From Halichondria panicea (Eukaryota; Porifera; Demospongiae; Suberitida; Halichondriidae): DNA of 64,000 nt. The position numbers and the translations under genes were made by a program. The DNA is taken from assembly GCF_963675165.1 (NCBI RefSeq), contig NC_087385.1:6330912-6394911 (forward strand). The letters run 5' to 3'. Shown here in pieces: positions 9,832 to 21,909 of the stretch. The notes under the pieces are model-generated. The model was not told where the DNA came from and did not search any database. It worked only from the letters and a program-made list of their open reading frames with translations. Each line of letters starts with the position of its first letter. Positions within the stretch are counted from its first letter, which is position 1.

Positions 9832-12800
9832 CTATTCTACGATGACCATTTCCTCTTGGCTGGCTAAATTAGAACGTCTCATTTCAATGTAACTCTGAAT
9901 GCTACCGTTGTACTGGAAAGACAGGGGTTTCCCCTTTACTTTACTCATGATGCCCTTGTTAAAGTAATAGTGCAGTCCTTTCAGCAGCTTCTGATAGTCC
10001 ATGTGTTCGTTGTTAGTCACTTTGCCCCATAGTCGGGCCACGTCCAAAGGCTTGTTGATTTGAAACTCGAAGGTGTTGCTTGTCCACTGGATGAGGTGTG
10101 TGTTGGCGGAGATGAGAAGTAGCTCCAATAGGAACTGCCACAGTTGCAGCTGGCTGTGCGGGGTTGGAGCTGTGTGTGTGTGGGAGGGAGTACATGAAAG
10201 ACACACATACATTATTAATTAAGCAGAAACAGAATTACAGTAGTTGTGGGGGTGTACAAATAAACAAGATAGTGTGGGAGTGCATGTACTAATATAGAAT
10301 ACTTACCTCCGTAGCCTGGATGTTGGTTTGGGGACAAGATGGCTCCGCCCACAATAATCTCAGCTTCTTCCTCGTCAAGGCTACTACAATCGCTGTCGAA
10401 ATAGTCTCCATTTCGTTGCAGATGAGTGGGACTGTTTGCTGAGCTTTGACCGACACTACGAGTGGGGCTTCTTGAAGCACTGCGCGATGATCCATTCTCG
10501 TAAAGTTTTTGATGTCGATGGACCTGCAACAGATGGTGCTGCCTCGAGGACAATTCCTGTTTGGGCGAGTCCTGCTCAAAGTGTACGGTAGATGGAGCCT
10601 GAAGGAGTGGTGATTCTTCAGTGAGTCGCATTCGTTTCATCGGAGGTGGGGAATCAGGAGACAGTTGACTGAGAGGAGATACAAGCAGAGAAGAGAGATT
10701 GTTTGGTACAGACTGTCGTCTTTTAAAATATTCTTTCATCTGATAGTCTTCGTCGGCATCTCTTACACCAGAGTCAGATCGTTTCCTTGTCAGTGCAGGG
10801 GGTGGGGCCAGGTGAGAGTTGTTCAGTGAGACGAGGGGATGAGCATCAGCTCCAGTGCTAGTGGGGGGTACAAGGTACACGAGCTTTTGTTGGCTTGCAG
10901 CTTGGGGAACGTAGAAGGCTGTAGGTTGTCCGACTTGCATGAGGGATTGATAGGGGTTGACCAGAGTATAGGGGGCAATGAAGGGACTATAAACCATTGA
11001 GGAGGGGGCTTGAGAAGCTGTGGGGGCTAGGATCGTCTGAGCAGGATACACGTACGAGTTGATTCCATTTGGGGCCATCCCCCCTGTGGAGAACATCTGA
11101 GCATGGGAGGGTACACCGTTTGATTGCAGTGGGTTGAGGAGGTGGTACTTCAAGCCATTTTGCTGGAATTGACTGTTTTTCCATGAGAGCATTCTCTGTC
11201 TTTGTTTTTCTTCTCTAATGGTCTTCCATGTTGTGATTTTCTGTTTGATTACTGCACCGTACGTTTGCGACCATGTGCGATTCTCATCGAGAAACAGCTC
11301 CTTGCGACGTGCAAAACTCTCGGGTTGACTGATGTAGGAGCCGGGATCAGAGTACCTTCGCAGCTTCAGCAGATCCAGAGGCTCAGACAACAATTTAGAC
11401 TTGAGCAAAAGCTTGAGAGTTTTAGGGTCGACTTGAATGCTTCTTCTTCTCTTGTACCAGTCGCATAACAGTGCCTGTTTTACGGCAGCATAACTCGGAA
11501 GGTCGTGACCCTGAGGAGTGCTTAGATTATGCACCAGTCGGTCCAGATTGTGGGCCGAGTTTCCATTCATAACGTTCACCGGAAGTGAAGCCCTTCTCTC
11601 AAGCAGTGATCGTGAGCTGTTCTGGCCAAACAGAGGGACATCAGGTCGGCCATGTTTCCCTAGAGACGGGCCTGATCCAGTAACAGTGTAAGGCTGACGT
11701 CGAGCTCGTACCTGCAAACCAAATTAATACAAAAACTGTTATCTGAGATCAAAAGACTAAATTAATCATGTACTTAAATCATGCACTTATAAAATAATTC
11801 AATTTAAGAGTATAATGTAATTAAGTTGTAGTTCATAATTATTAATTAATTATGCTGACCTGATGCATGGTGTAGCGTGGAACTTTTCTGCCACTGTTTT
11901 TTGAGAAGGTGAAGTCTAGTGACGATATCGAGATAGGCTCTTCTTTGAGTTTTATCATCGGAAATGGCCTGTCCGAGTCAGTCAAGGATTGTGGACTTTG
12001 TGGGAGTGGTGATGTGTTTACTTCCTGTGGCATTTCTGAGTCTGCACAGGATAAACACATATCAGATGACTTTACAGTACAAATAGTTTTTTCATGTTTA
12101 CTAAGCCACTGAAAATGGGACTTTACTTAGCAAAGCTTTCATTTAACCTTTCTGGAAATATAAACATCAACATATTGTGTAAATAGGGGTGACCTTTGGA
12201 GCAACAAAAGACACCAATTAATGATCGAACAGTTATAATACAGCCTGAGAGTGCAAGCTCGCATGGTAAATAAGCTCTAGCTTAGCTAACTACAGTCATT
12301 ATGTCATTATGCAAATGCTTGCATTGTTTCTAACGTACTCCACCATGCATACCTCAAACCTATTGATAGCACCATAAAAGTTATGGGAAAGAAATACATG
12401 CAGGAAATTGCACAAATAAGGCAGGGGAGGGGGACTTCTATAGTGGCAATTCCTGTTATTCTTTTTATAAGTATACATGTAGGTAACTTACATGAGGTTG
12501 GTTTCCCCCTCATCCATAGAAATGTGCCACTCTGCAGTATCACAGCCATCAGCCCCCTAGCAAGCAGCTGCCCTCTCTCCCTCTCCAGCAGCCATTCCCA
12601 CATCTCTTTCTGTCTTGCTTTCTCCAGTCTCACGGAGACAGTGTGCAACAGACAGCCGTTGTGGTTGACTGAGCTCACTAGTGCAAAGTTCACTCCAGGG
12701 CCATCACCCAACACCCTCGATATATCTGTGGCTCCTTCTTTCTTGGCCACTAAGAGACTCAGTGTCAAAGTGGTCGAGTTGTTTTGCGGTATTTCAAGCT

Positions 12801-14140
12801 GCTTCCCTATAGAGAGGATGAGGGAGTAACACACAAGGCAGAGGCAACTAGTCTAGACCTAGAGGGGCCCACATAATGGTATCCCCCAACCCTGTGTATA
12901 TAAAAAACAAATTTCCAAATCACTGCACTAGATTCACCACAACCCTACTTTGGTTCATAACAGCATTTGTTGCCAGGCAGCAAGAGGTGTGCAATTACTC
13001 ATTAAGTGAATTACAGACAGAATATTAAGCCAAAAGCGTGCCCACATCAGATTACATAACCACTACAAATTAGTCTGATTCCAGACAAGTACTAGGTCAC
13101 GTACAAGGTTGGTGACCTTTTGTACCCACAAAGGAAAGGTGACTAAGGACAATACACAGTGTAAAGGACATAAACAAACAAAAACTTAACTGTCAAATGC
13201 ATACAGGTTTTCACTAGTATACTAAGTAGCACTCACATATATCCATACTGGTATGGCTGAGAGGGTAGAGACAAGAGCCTGGGGCCTCTATGCATGATAC
13301 ATTCTGCACATACTGAGAGTCACAGTGGCCCCTGGCCTGGGTCAGGTGGATTGTATGCAATCGATGTGGAAATTCTGCTATGTACCGCTCTGCAAATTTT
13401 GTTAGGATAGGGTCATCATCGTTGTTTTCCGAGTCGTATCCGAGCATGAGAATGTGGCGATTGCAAAAGACTTTGGTTAGCTGAGTGTTGGCTGCAGTCA
13501 GAGGGTGATTGGGTGGGTGGTGGGTGTCAGTATCAAACACAACAGTTTCATGGTCAGTGTAGACTCCGTGCAAGTGAAGGAATCCATTGCTCTCGCCCCT
13601 GCACCATTTCTCAAAGTAGGGAACATCACTCATTAGAATTGGTCTGGTCTTGGTGAGCTGGCTCAGAGCATCATCGTAGTGTGTGTAGATTACAAGTGCG
13701 CCCTCCTGCTGCAACTGCTTGATTCTTTGCAGGCTTGGAGAATTATTGCAAGGAACAATATGAAAATCAAATGCTTTCTTCAGCCATTCTTCATACTTTC
13801 CATTTTTCTGCAAATTAGCGGACAGTTTCTTCACCGCAAACAGAGGGTCTAGTTCGTACGCATTTCTGTATAGTGTGTCACATTTGACTCTTTCTGCATC
13901 TGATCTACACTCATCTGTCTGTAGTAGTACCTCAATTCCCAGAGTTAGGAGTTGACTCATAGTGAGAGCCAGGCTGGAGGAGTCCACACCAACTTCCTTG
14001 AGTGCTGCAGCAGTGAACTGAGGACCAATGACAAGCAGATACTTTCTAGGATCTATCTCAAGACTTGGATTGTAGTCCATCTCCAGCTCCATGTTATCAG
14101 TGCAGTCAGGTCTAGTCTCTGAGTATACTTTATAGTTCAT
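9832..14140 (-). CDS. SIR2-like (FAM118-type) / ETS-domain fusion protein
   Basis: Five exons on the minus strand (13237-14140, 12492-12806, 11860-12041, 10307-11711, 9832-10169) join with matching phases (1,1,0,1) into 1047 aa. Residues 1-300 match the SIR2-like domain of FAM118A/B: VIGPQF (37-42) at the nucleotide loop, GALVIYTHYDDAL (147-159), FLHLHGVYTD (187-196) with the conserved His, and MLGYDSE (232-238). Exon 2 is a region I do not recognise. The middle is Ser/Pro/Gln-rich. Residues about 942-1025 are an ETS winged helix ([12 protein letters not shown] ... WGKVTNNEHMDYQKLLKGLHYYF). The two arginines that contact GGA in ETS proteins are Lys and His here. The first glycine-rich loop of the SIR2 part is also altered (GPQ for GTG). 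The fusion rests on splice phase; two overlapping transcripts remain possible. Confidence 0.72.
12837..13236. other. Intron 1 of the SIR2-ETS gene
   Basis: Intron between the SIR2-like exon and exon 2 (full intron 12807-13236). No further coding segment, RNA gene or repeat is evident. Confidence 0.6.
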
Positions 14141-14358
14141 TCATAGGCGCTAGGCAAGGGTTTATAATGTTGTTGCTGTTATGTAACACATACTACTGAC
14201 CCCATGCATGGCCAAATAGCGGAAGAGAAGTTTACTACTTATTAATTAGTGCTGAATCAGCAATGTTTAGGCTCAAAGTGCAGTTGGAGGTCACGGTTAA
14301 TTAGTTGTGGGTTCACCCGTGGAGAGCTACTAGCCTTTGATGTAGGGGGATACATTGG
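14141..14358. promoter_or_regulatory. Divergent promoter region, SIR2-ETS / WD40 gene
   Basis: Only 218 bp separate the opposite start codons. A shared promoter is inferred from layout; no recognisable operator or TATA box was found. Confidence 0.4.
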
Positions 14359-17300
14359 ATGGAGAAGAAGCTATTATTTCGAAGCCTTGCTACTTCTCAC
14401 ATTACTGCCGTGATTTACCAGCCTTTGCGGAGGGAGGTAGTAGCTGGACATGAAGGTGAGATGCACAGTAACTATGTCTGCATCTATCTGCATGTGGGTG
14501 GCTGGCCTGCTAACAATACCAGTAATTTACACTTTAATATCAGATAGCTAGCCATGCAACCTGAGCTTTAGCAGTCAGATCGGATCGTTTTACCCGTCAG
14601 GAGTTTTTGTTTTCATGGCAACACGTTTATTATGAATGTTGTTGTGATCTCCCTCTCCCCAAACCATCCCCTAATTAATAATGTTATACACACCCCCAGA
14701 ATACCATATTATGAGCATACGCACGCACACACACCAGATGGCAGCTTGAGGTGCTGGGAGCAGGACACTGGTAAACTGGTCAGCCTCAGTAACCACCACA
14801 AAGGAAGAATAACAGACCTCCTTTTCTGGTACAACATTGTATTGTATCTAATTTACATTTTTAAAAACGCCACACAACTGCTCCTGCAGTAGAGTGTGCT
14901 GAAATCAGGTGATAGTATTGGCACTAGCCTGGTCATGGTTATGTCTCCCTATGGTTAGGCAGCTGGCGTAATTCCTGCCATTGTGGTTCTCCATTTCGGA
15001 GACTGCTGTAGTACTAGCTGTCTCTGTGTGCAATCACCCTAATGCAATCATCAGTGTACAGTCTAGGTGGCTTATCCAATACCATCCCCAATGACTATTG
15101 TATACTGTTTCCCTTGTTAGCATATCCTAATTCGTACCCATAGCAGACTTTACTATATCTATCATTAGGTTAATTACATGCGGCTGTCTATAGTTTAATT
15201 TTTGTTGGAATTTTCTACTTTGTTCAGGCCTGAGGGTAAGACCATGTTCTCAGCGGCCATTGATTACACAGTAGTGCAGTGGTCACCTGCTGGAACACCA
15301 TTCAACACAATTGATGTGAGCTGCATTTATATAGAACATTGTTAGTATATACTGTGGGGAATGGAGTTTGGTATTACATGCAGGAAACTTGAAATCCACA
15401 CTTTTAAAAATGTTCATTGTTTCCCTCTATCCCATCTTTCCTGCTTATTGTCTGGTATGTTGCTTACAAGTATAGCAACATTGTCAGAAAGCATCCCTAC
15501 CCACCGTGCAGTATGTATTATATTAAGGTGTGTCCATTCTTTGATATGCTTCGCTCAATTAATCACTGATTGTCATTGATTTGTTCGACAATAATCTCAC
15601 ACAATACTGGCTTTGTGAGACGTGTACCAGTTGTACCTGAATAAACGAACCTTGAACCTTGCACGTATGCCCTTGTTAGAATCTTGATTATTAATGCCCC
15701 AGAGGAATACAGTAAAGCTAATCACTGATCGTTTTGAGCCATCAAAGACTATACAATATTAATGACCAAATTAAAGTACTCAATGGTGAATACTGTTATT
15801 GTATGTATACACACCCTTCCTCCTTTAGTTAGGCTCTCCTATCCACTGTCTAACCTGGAACCCTCGGAAGGATGGCCTCCTCTGCGGCAGGGACGGATAC
15901 ATTTCACTGTTAACGCCCTCAGGTAATATATAATTATGTGAGCGGACTACACTTATCCATAAACATCATCTCTATTGTTGCCAGCTCTGATAATTAATCA
16001 TCATGCCCTTAATATCACTATTCTAGTTACTAGGCAACTCTAGATTGAAATTCCAGTTACCATTAGGAACAGTTTAAGAGATCAAAGAGTCTTTCATTGG
16101 CTCTATTATTCCACCATAAGGCAGTGGCCTAAGCCAGGCGTGTGACTATGAAATACGATAGGATGTACTGTTTTGGGTTTGGGTTATGGAAGTATTTATA
16201 GTGCTTAAAAATCAATTTTAGTTCACTTGCACCTATAGAACCAAAAGAGCAGTCAAATTAGCTCAACCTTTGCACGGGTTGATTAGAATCATCAATAACC
16301 TGACCCCAGCCAGACAAAGTCCTGTTACAATTAAGAGCCTGCATGCAATTATGTTAATGGACCGCCAGCCACTGCATCACTTTGTCAATCCTACATGTTG
16401 CAACCTTTAGATGCACCGGCCCTGAGCCTTGTAGCCTGGGCTGTGGCTGTGGTTGTGGGCTGGTTGTCAGCCCTCACACAAGCATGCATAGCTGCATGTG
16501 TGCGTGTGTGGGTGTGTGTGCATGTGTGAGAGGTATGGGTGTGTGCGTGTGTGCTCAGATATACTGTTTCCTTTATTGTGGTGTTTGGGTTTGCACATGT
16601 TTAACCAGTTGTACAAAGGCTCAATTGTACTTACTGGCGTGTATTTCCTTACTAATGGCTCATTGCTTATACACTGTCTCCCACATATTGTTTGTGTTCT
16701 CTCTCCTACAGGAAAGAATTCCACCAGTGGAAATCCTCTTCTCTCAAGAAGAGGTCTGTTTAGTTATTAGCCTTTGTTTATACTGTTTACTGAATCTCTT
16801 TGAACTATGGAGCTATATAGTTGTGTTCTACATACAGGCCCCTAACCTTGGATTATAGTGCTTGGTTGTTTGTAAGTATTAAGTGAACTGTATAGCATTC
16901 CGAGTGTGAGTGTATAGTGCATATATGTTTACTGACTGTTTTTACTGGCACAGAAACAAGAATAGAAGGTCACTCTGGCATTGTCAAGTGTCTGGTTTCC
17001 TTGGGTACCAAGGTCTACTCTGCTGGGTGAGTGGCCAGGCAGCATGCATCACATGTGGGCACATGGTGGGCTAGCTTGTGGTGGCAGGCTCTTACCTGAC
17101 TCTATAATGATGATTGCTTCCATACACTTAGGAGGCCTCAATAACCAAAGTCACCAGATTTCGACTATAAATTATAATTATTATATTAGACAATACTTGA
17201 TTTCATGTTTACTGACCTCTTGAGCTTTTGGATTTTGCACCATAATACACCCTCACCCCCAGTGTGGATAGACAGAGCCCACCCCTCATGTACTCAGAAG

Positions 17301-20300
17301 CCATGCACTTTGTTATGCATGGAAGCACCATGTACTGCTAGCTAGGTGGCCTTATAGACAGCTTCACTGTGTCTGCAGCATGAGTACATGTGCCTATTGC
17401 CCTTACTGCGTGGTATAGTGGTATTAGTGGCCAGTTAGTTTATTGTCTGAATCTAGCTCTGGTTAACTTAATTATGTTACATAGCATGAGTGCTTCAATA
17501 CAGGGTTTTGCAGAATCTTTGAAATAGAGGGTGTAGAGCGTTCCTTATATGGATATCTAATGTTTACATCTTGTGGTGTCATATACACATTGTGGTGAAA
17601 TGCCAAGTCTGCTTAGGAAGCAAAATTCAAAAACAAAATGGCTTTTTCTTGTGAAAAAAGCAGTATTATTGGATGGAGAAGAGTGCATCAGACAGAGCTG
17701 CTTGGACTGTCTTATCAAAGTGTTGCTGAGAATCTTCAAGTTGATCCATCAACTGTTTGTAGAATAGTGCATTGTTGACATGCTGACTAAGATCTATATA
17801 CAACTTTATGGTTGACCACAGATAACCTTATAAGGAACGCTCAACGCAAAACGCTTTTTTGGGATATTGCAAAGATTCTGCAAAACCCTGTAACCTCATT
17901 ATGAAATTCAATCTTATTACTTACACATATTGCCATGACAACTGTAGGAGGTGGACTCCTCTGGGGTGCAGTAGTCTAGTCAAGGAGGTGGGATATCATG
18001 TAGATGAGGTCATGTAGCCACAACATGTACAACTGTCTCCTTTCTTGTTTTCTGCAGGAGAGCTGAGGATGGGTTGGTCATTGGCCTTCTATTGCAGTTC
18101 ATATTTTTTAATGTCATCAAACACGCTTGAGAACTAGCTGTAGACTTCTTGCTTGCTAATGTTGCTTAGAACAACATCGCTGGTAGTCTGTGTTTCAACT
18201 ACACATACATGTTGGATTTTTCTCAGATATACTAGTTAACCTTTTGGTTTGCTTGAACAAGCTTGCTTGATCATCAATACTATACCCCTCCCCCCTAGGG
18301 CACACACTGTACTGTTGCTCTAGTTCACAGCATGCAAGAAGTTTATAACAACCACTTGTTCAGCTGTAACTTGTGTGTAGGAGTTCTAAAATCTATGTCA
18401 GTGTGAGAAATTTTACTAAAACAAAATGTCTTGACTATGTCGTATATGCTGTTCTCATAATGGACTCGGCATATTTGGCATATTTGTCGTGGCATGAAAG
18501 AGTCACTTAGTCTGTCGGTCACTGTGAGCTATTACAGTGAACATTGTTGTTCTCTTTATCTCCTCCCTATCGTCTGTGTAGGTATGACAACATGCTGGTG
18601 GTGTGGGAAGTGTCCACTATGCCTGGGGACCAGGACTCCCCCCTACGAGCCCTGGTGACTCATACCAACGCTCACGACGCTGGTATCACTACTCTCATTG
18701 TGGCCAAGGACGCTGACAGTAGCACCTGGTAAGTTATAACTACCTTTCTAAAAGTATCCAGCCTCTATAGTTGGGTCAATAATAGTACAGTGAAACCAGT
18801 TCAATTTACTGCTGTTCCAGTCAGATTTCTTATAGGATATCGATTTGCAATGGCTTGTTTTCAGTGGCTTGCTAGTATAGGGAATTCCCCTTTGCTAGAG
18901 CTTTGCCTTTGCGGACTAAAATTATTTTTAAAGTATGCTGCATATCCACCTTATTAAACCCAGCGATGAACCTAGCTTCACCCTATGTAGACCCTGGTAG
19001 TACCTGTGAACCCTCACTATCTGGCCACAAGAAGGTCCTAATCCACTATACCACTACAGGCTGGCTACTGGATCCTTTGACGGCAAGTGCAAACTATGGA
19101 CTGGGGATGGAAAACTAATGTTTCAGGTGCAGTGCAGTGGCCCAGTGACGGGGCTCTGTCAGGTGCCCCACACTGGTGTGCTCTGGGTTGCAGCTGGGTC
19201 CTCTGTCAACTATTATGAGCCAAAGTCTGGAGAGTGTGTGAGTGCCAACATCTACTGCTTGTGGTATCCTGATGGGCTGAGATTCTATCAACATTTCTCA
19301 TTGGCATACAGTCTAAGATCTCTTAACTGACACACAAACATATATTATATCCCACCAGACAGCCACATGCACATACATGCATGGAGGTGCACCCATTAGC
19401 TGTAGGGCCTCTCAGCATATACATGTACTCGGAGTACAATGAGAACTCCTGATGCACTGTATAGTCTTTGTGTACTCTCTATTACATAACCTGGCATAAT
19501 GACATGCCCTTGCTGTAAACAGCTGGATTAATTCCGTCTTGTTCACCGCATGATTCTACAGATTACGGATGTTGTGCCAATTCTGAACAATCAACGAAAC
19601 CTGGACAAGTGAGTTGCCTAGCACAATTAATACTTTTTAAGGAATTTACAAAATCCACGTAATTATAATATTTGCATGGTTTTCTTTTAGGCCCCAAGTC
19701 CAAGGTGTTCAGCTGCTCAAGTATATCCCAGAGGCTAACCAGGTTATAGGCAAGTGAGGCAAACCACAGTGGTGTGTTATTTAGACTTCATGGTATCCAT
19801 AAATTGTCTGCAACAGTATTCCTATTATTGTCCATTACATAACAGTTCATACTGATCTGCTGATTTCCTTTATATAGACACACCCAGTATTTCAGTGGAG
19901 GCCACATTGTGTCCTCTGCCTGATCAATTAACTAGGCTTCTACCACACTTAGCGCCCAGTCAATTAATTTAGTCTGTGTCAAAGGGTGTCCTGTACTTCT
20001 ACTGCATTTTTGCACACACACACTCACACCCACATCACACACCCCACACAGGGTCGACCCATCTGAAGGAGGTGGTGGTGTGGGCGTACACTCCGAGCTG
20101 TAGCGTATGTGTTCATCCCTCCCCCTCCCCTCACGCCCACATTGAGACCATTGCTTACAGTGAGTACACACACACCTACACGCACACGTGTATCTGCATG
20201 CTATAGCTATAAGAGACATGCATACATGTACTGACTGCATTGGCATGGGATGGATAATAATTGACAATCGACAATCGACTAATTATCATTGTGAACCTAG

Positions 20301-21830
20301 CGTGAAGGGTGTACATGAGAGAGTATGGAAGATTAATTAAGCATACAATTCTTATAATCAGGTGACAAAGGGCCTCAAATAGTTTCCACTTCCTGTCAAT
20401 GATTGTTGTGGACATGGAAGGTTTCAGACTATAAATGATGAATTAAGCATTTAAACATGCAACAATTCTTTTATTGTCTGGAATTTTGATTACGGTATAG
20501 CTCCAGGGCTTCTTGCACTTGAACTTTGAACTAGTTATCATTTATTAAGAGCCTAATCATTGATACCACTGTCTGGCTGCTGGGCTGGCTATCAGTCCAT
20601 TTGTGATTGTTGTCATTGCATACATTGTACTTCCTTTCAATGATTGTCATAGCAACCTTTGATAATGATAAATGGAGTACTAGTATGAAAGGTCCCCCAT
20701 AAGTACGTATTACTGTGAACACCAGGTACTGTTATGAATGCTCGTAGTTATGTATACCAGTTTGATATGTCAATCGATATATCTCGATCTCCGTGCATTC
20801 CTCTTCTTTCACATCATAATAATTATAACATTCATTGAGTATGGAAGATTAATTGAGCATACAATTCTTAATTGTATGCTCAATTAATCTCTCGATCTGT
20901 AGCCAACAAGAGGCCTATACTGCTGTTCACTGGCACGAGTGATGGGCTGGTTACTAAGTGGGATAGACTGCAGCTCAATCCATTCATGTACAGGTAAGAA
21001 CATCTGCTCTATACTAATTAGTTATCAGTTACCTGTTACCCTGCAGCACTGAGCAACTGCACTACAAGGCTCGGCTGGCGTCACATCTCGTGAGTGAGGA
21101 GGCGGAGTGGAACCTGATCAGGATGGCATTTGGAGGGGATTCCCCCACTGCTGACAAGGGGCAGAGTCAACCAGAAACCAAGGAGGCCGATAGAAAACTG
21201 AAGGAGAGAGCACGAAAGAAATTGCTAGAGGTATGCATTTGATTGAGATGTGTTATAGTTGATGTTTTAATTGCTTCCCTTCGCTCAGGCTGACTATCGG
21301 GGTTTTGTGTGCTCAATGTTTGTGGAGGAACTGGATTACGTGGTCTGTTCTTGTCTTGACGGGAGAATTGGTGAGTCCCTCAAATACCAGTAAGAGTAAT
21401 AATAAAAAAAAAGGTGATATGACTTGCATCGATCTGCTTGTTAAACTGTCAGTTCTATATGCTAGTTCCCCCTCCTTTTGTTCACTTGTAGAACGTAATT
21501 GTTTTAACTAAGCGGATATAACTATTATGACATGAGCACTTTTAATTGTTTTAACTTGTGGCTGGTTTGCACATGCAGTGGTATGGGGCTACGACATGAG
21601 TACTGTTAGAGTGCTGAGTGAGCTACAGAGGAAGGCAAGAGAACTGGCCAATGGACACAAGGAGACTATCGGAGGAGAAAAAACTAGTACAGAAGTACGT
21701 TGCCTGGTCATCCATATATACAGTATATTAATTGTATAATAATTATACTCTCGGCCATGCCGGCACAACTAATTATATAATGTTTATATGCCGCATATCA
21801 TTCATACATCTTACTGCCGACCACACACAC

Positions 21831-21909
<79 letters not shown>

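Noticed and set aside
12383-12829. Plus-strand 148-aa ORF
   Set aside because: Antisense shadow of exon 2 of the SIR2-ETS gene.
16382-16858. 158-aa ORF with Cys/Gly and Val runs
   Set aside because: Low-complexity GT-rich intron of the WD40 gene; only 16712-16753, in another frame, is an exon.
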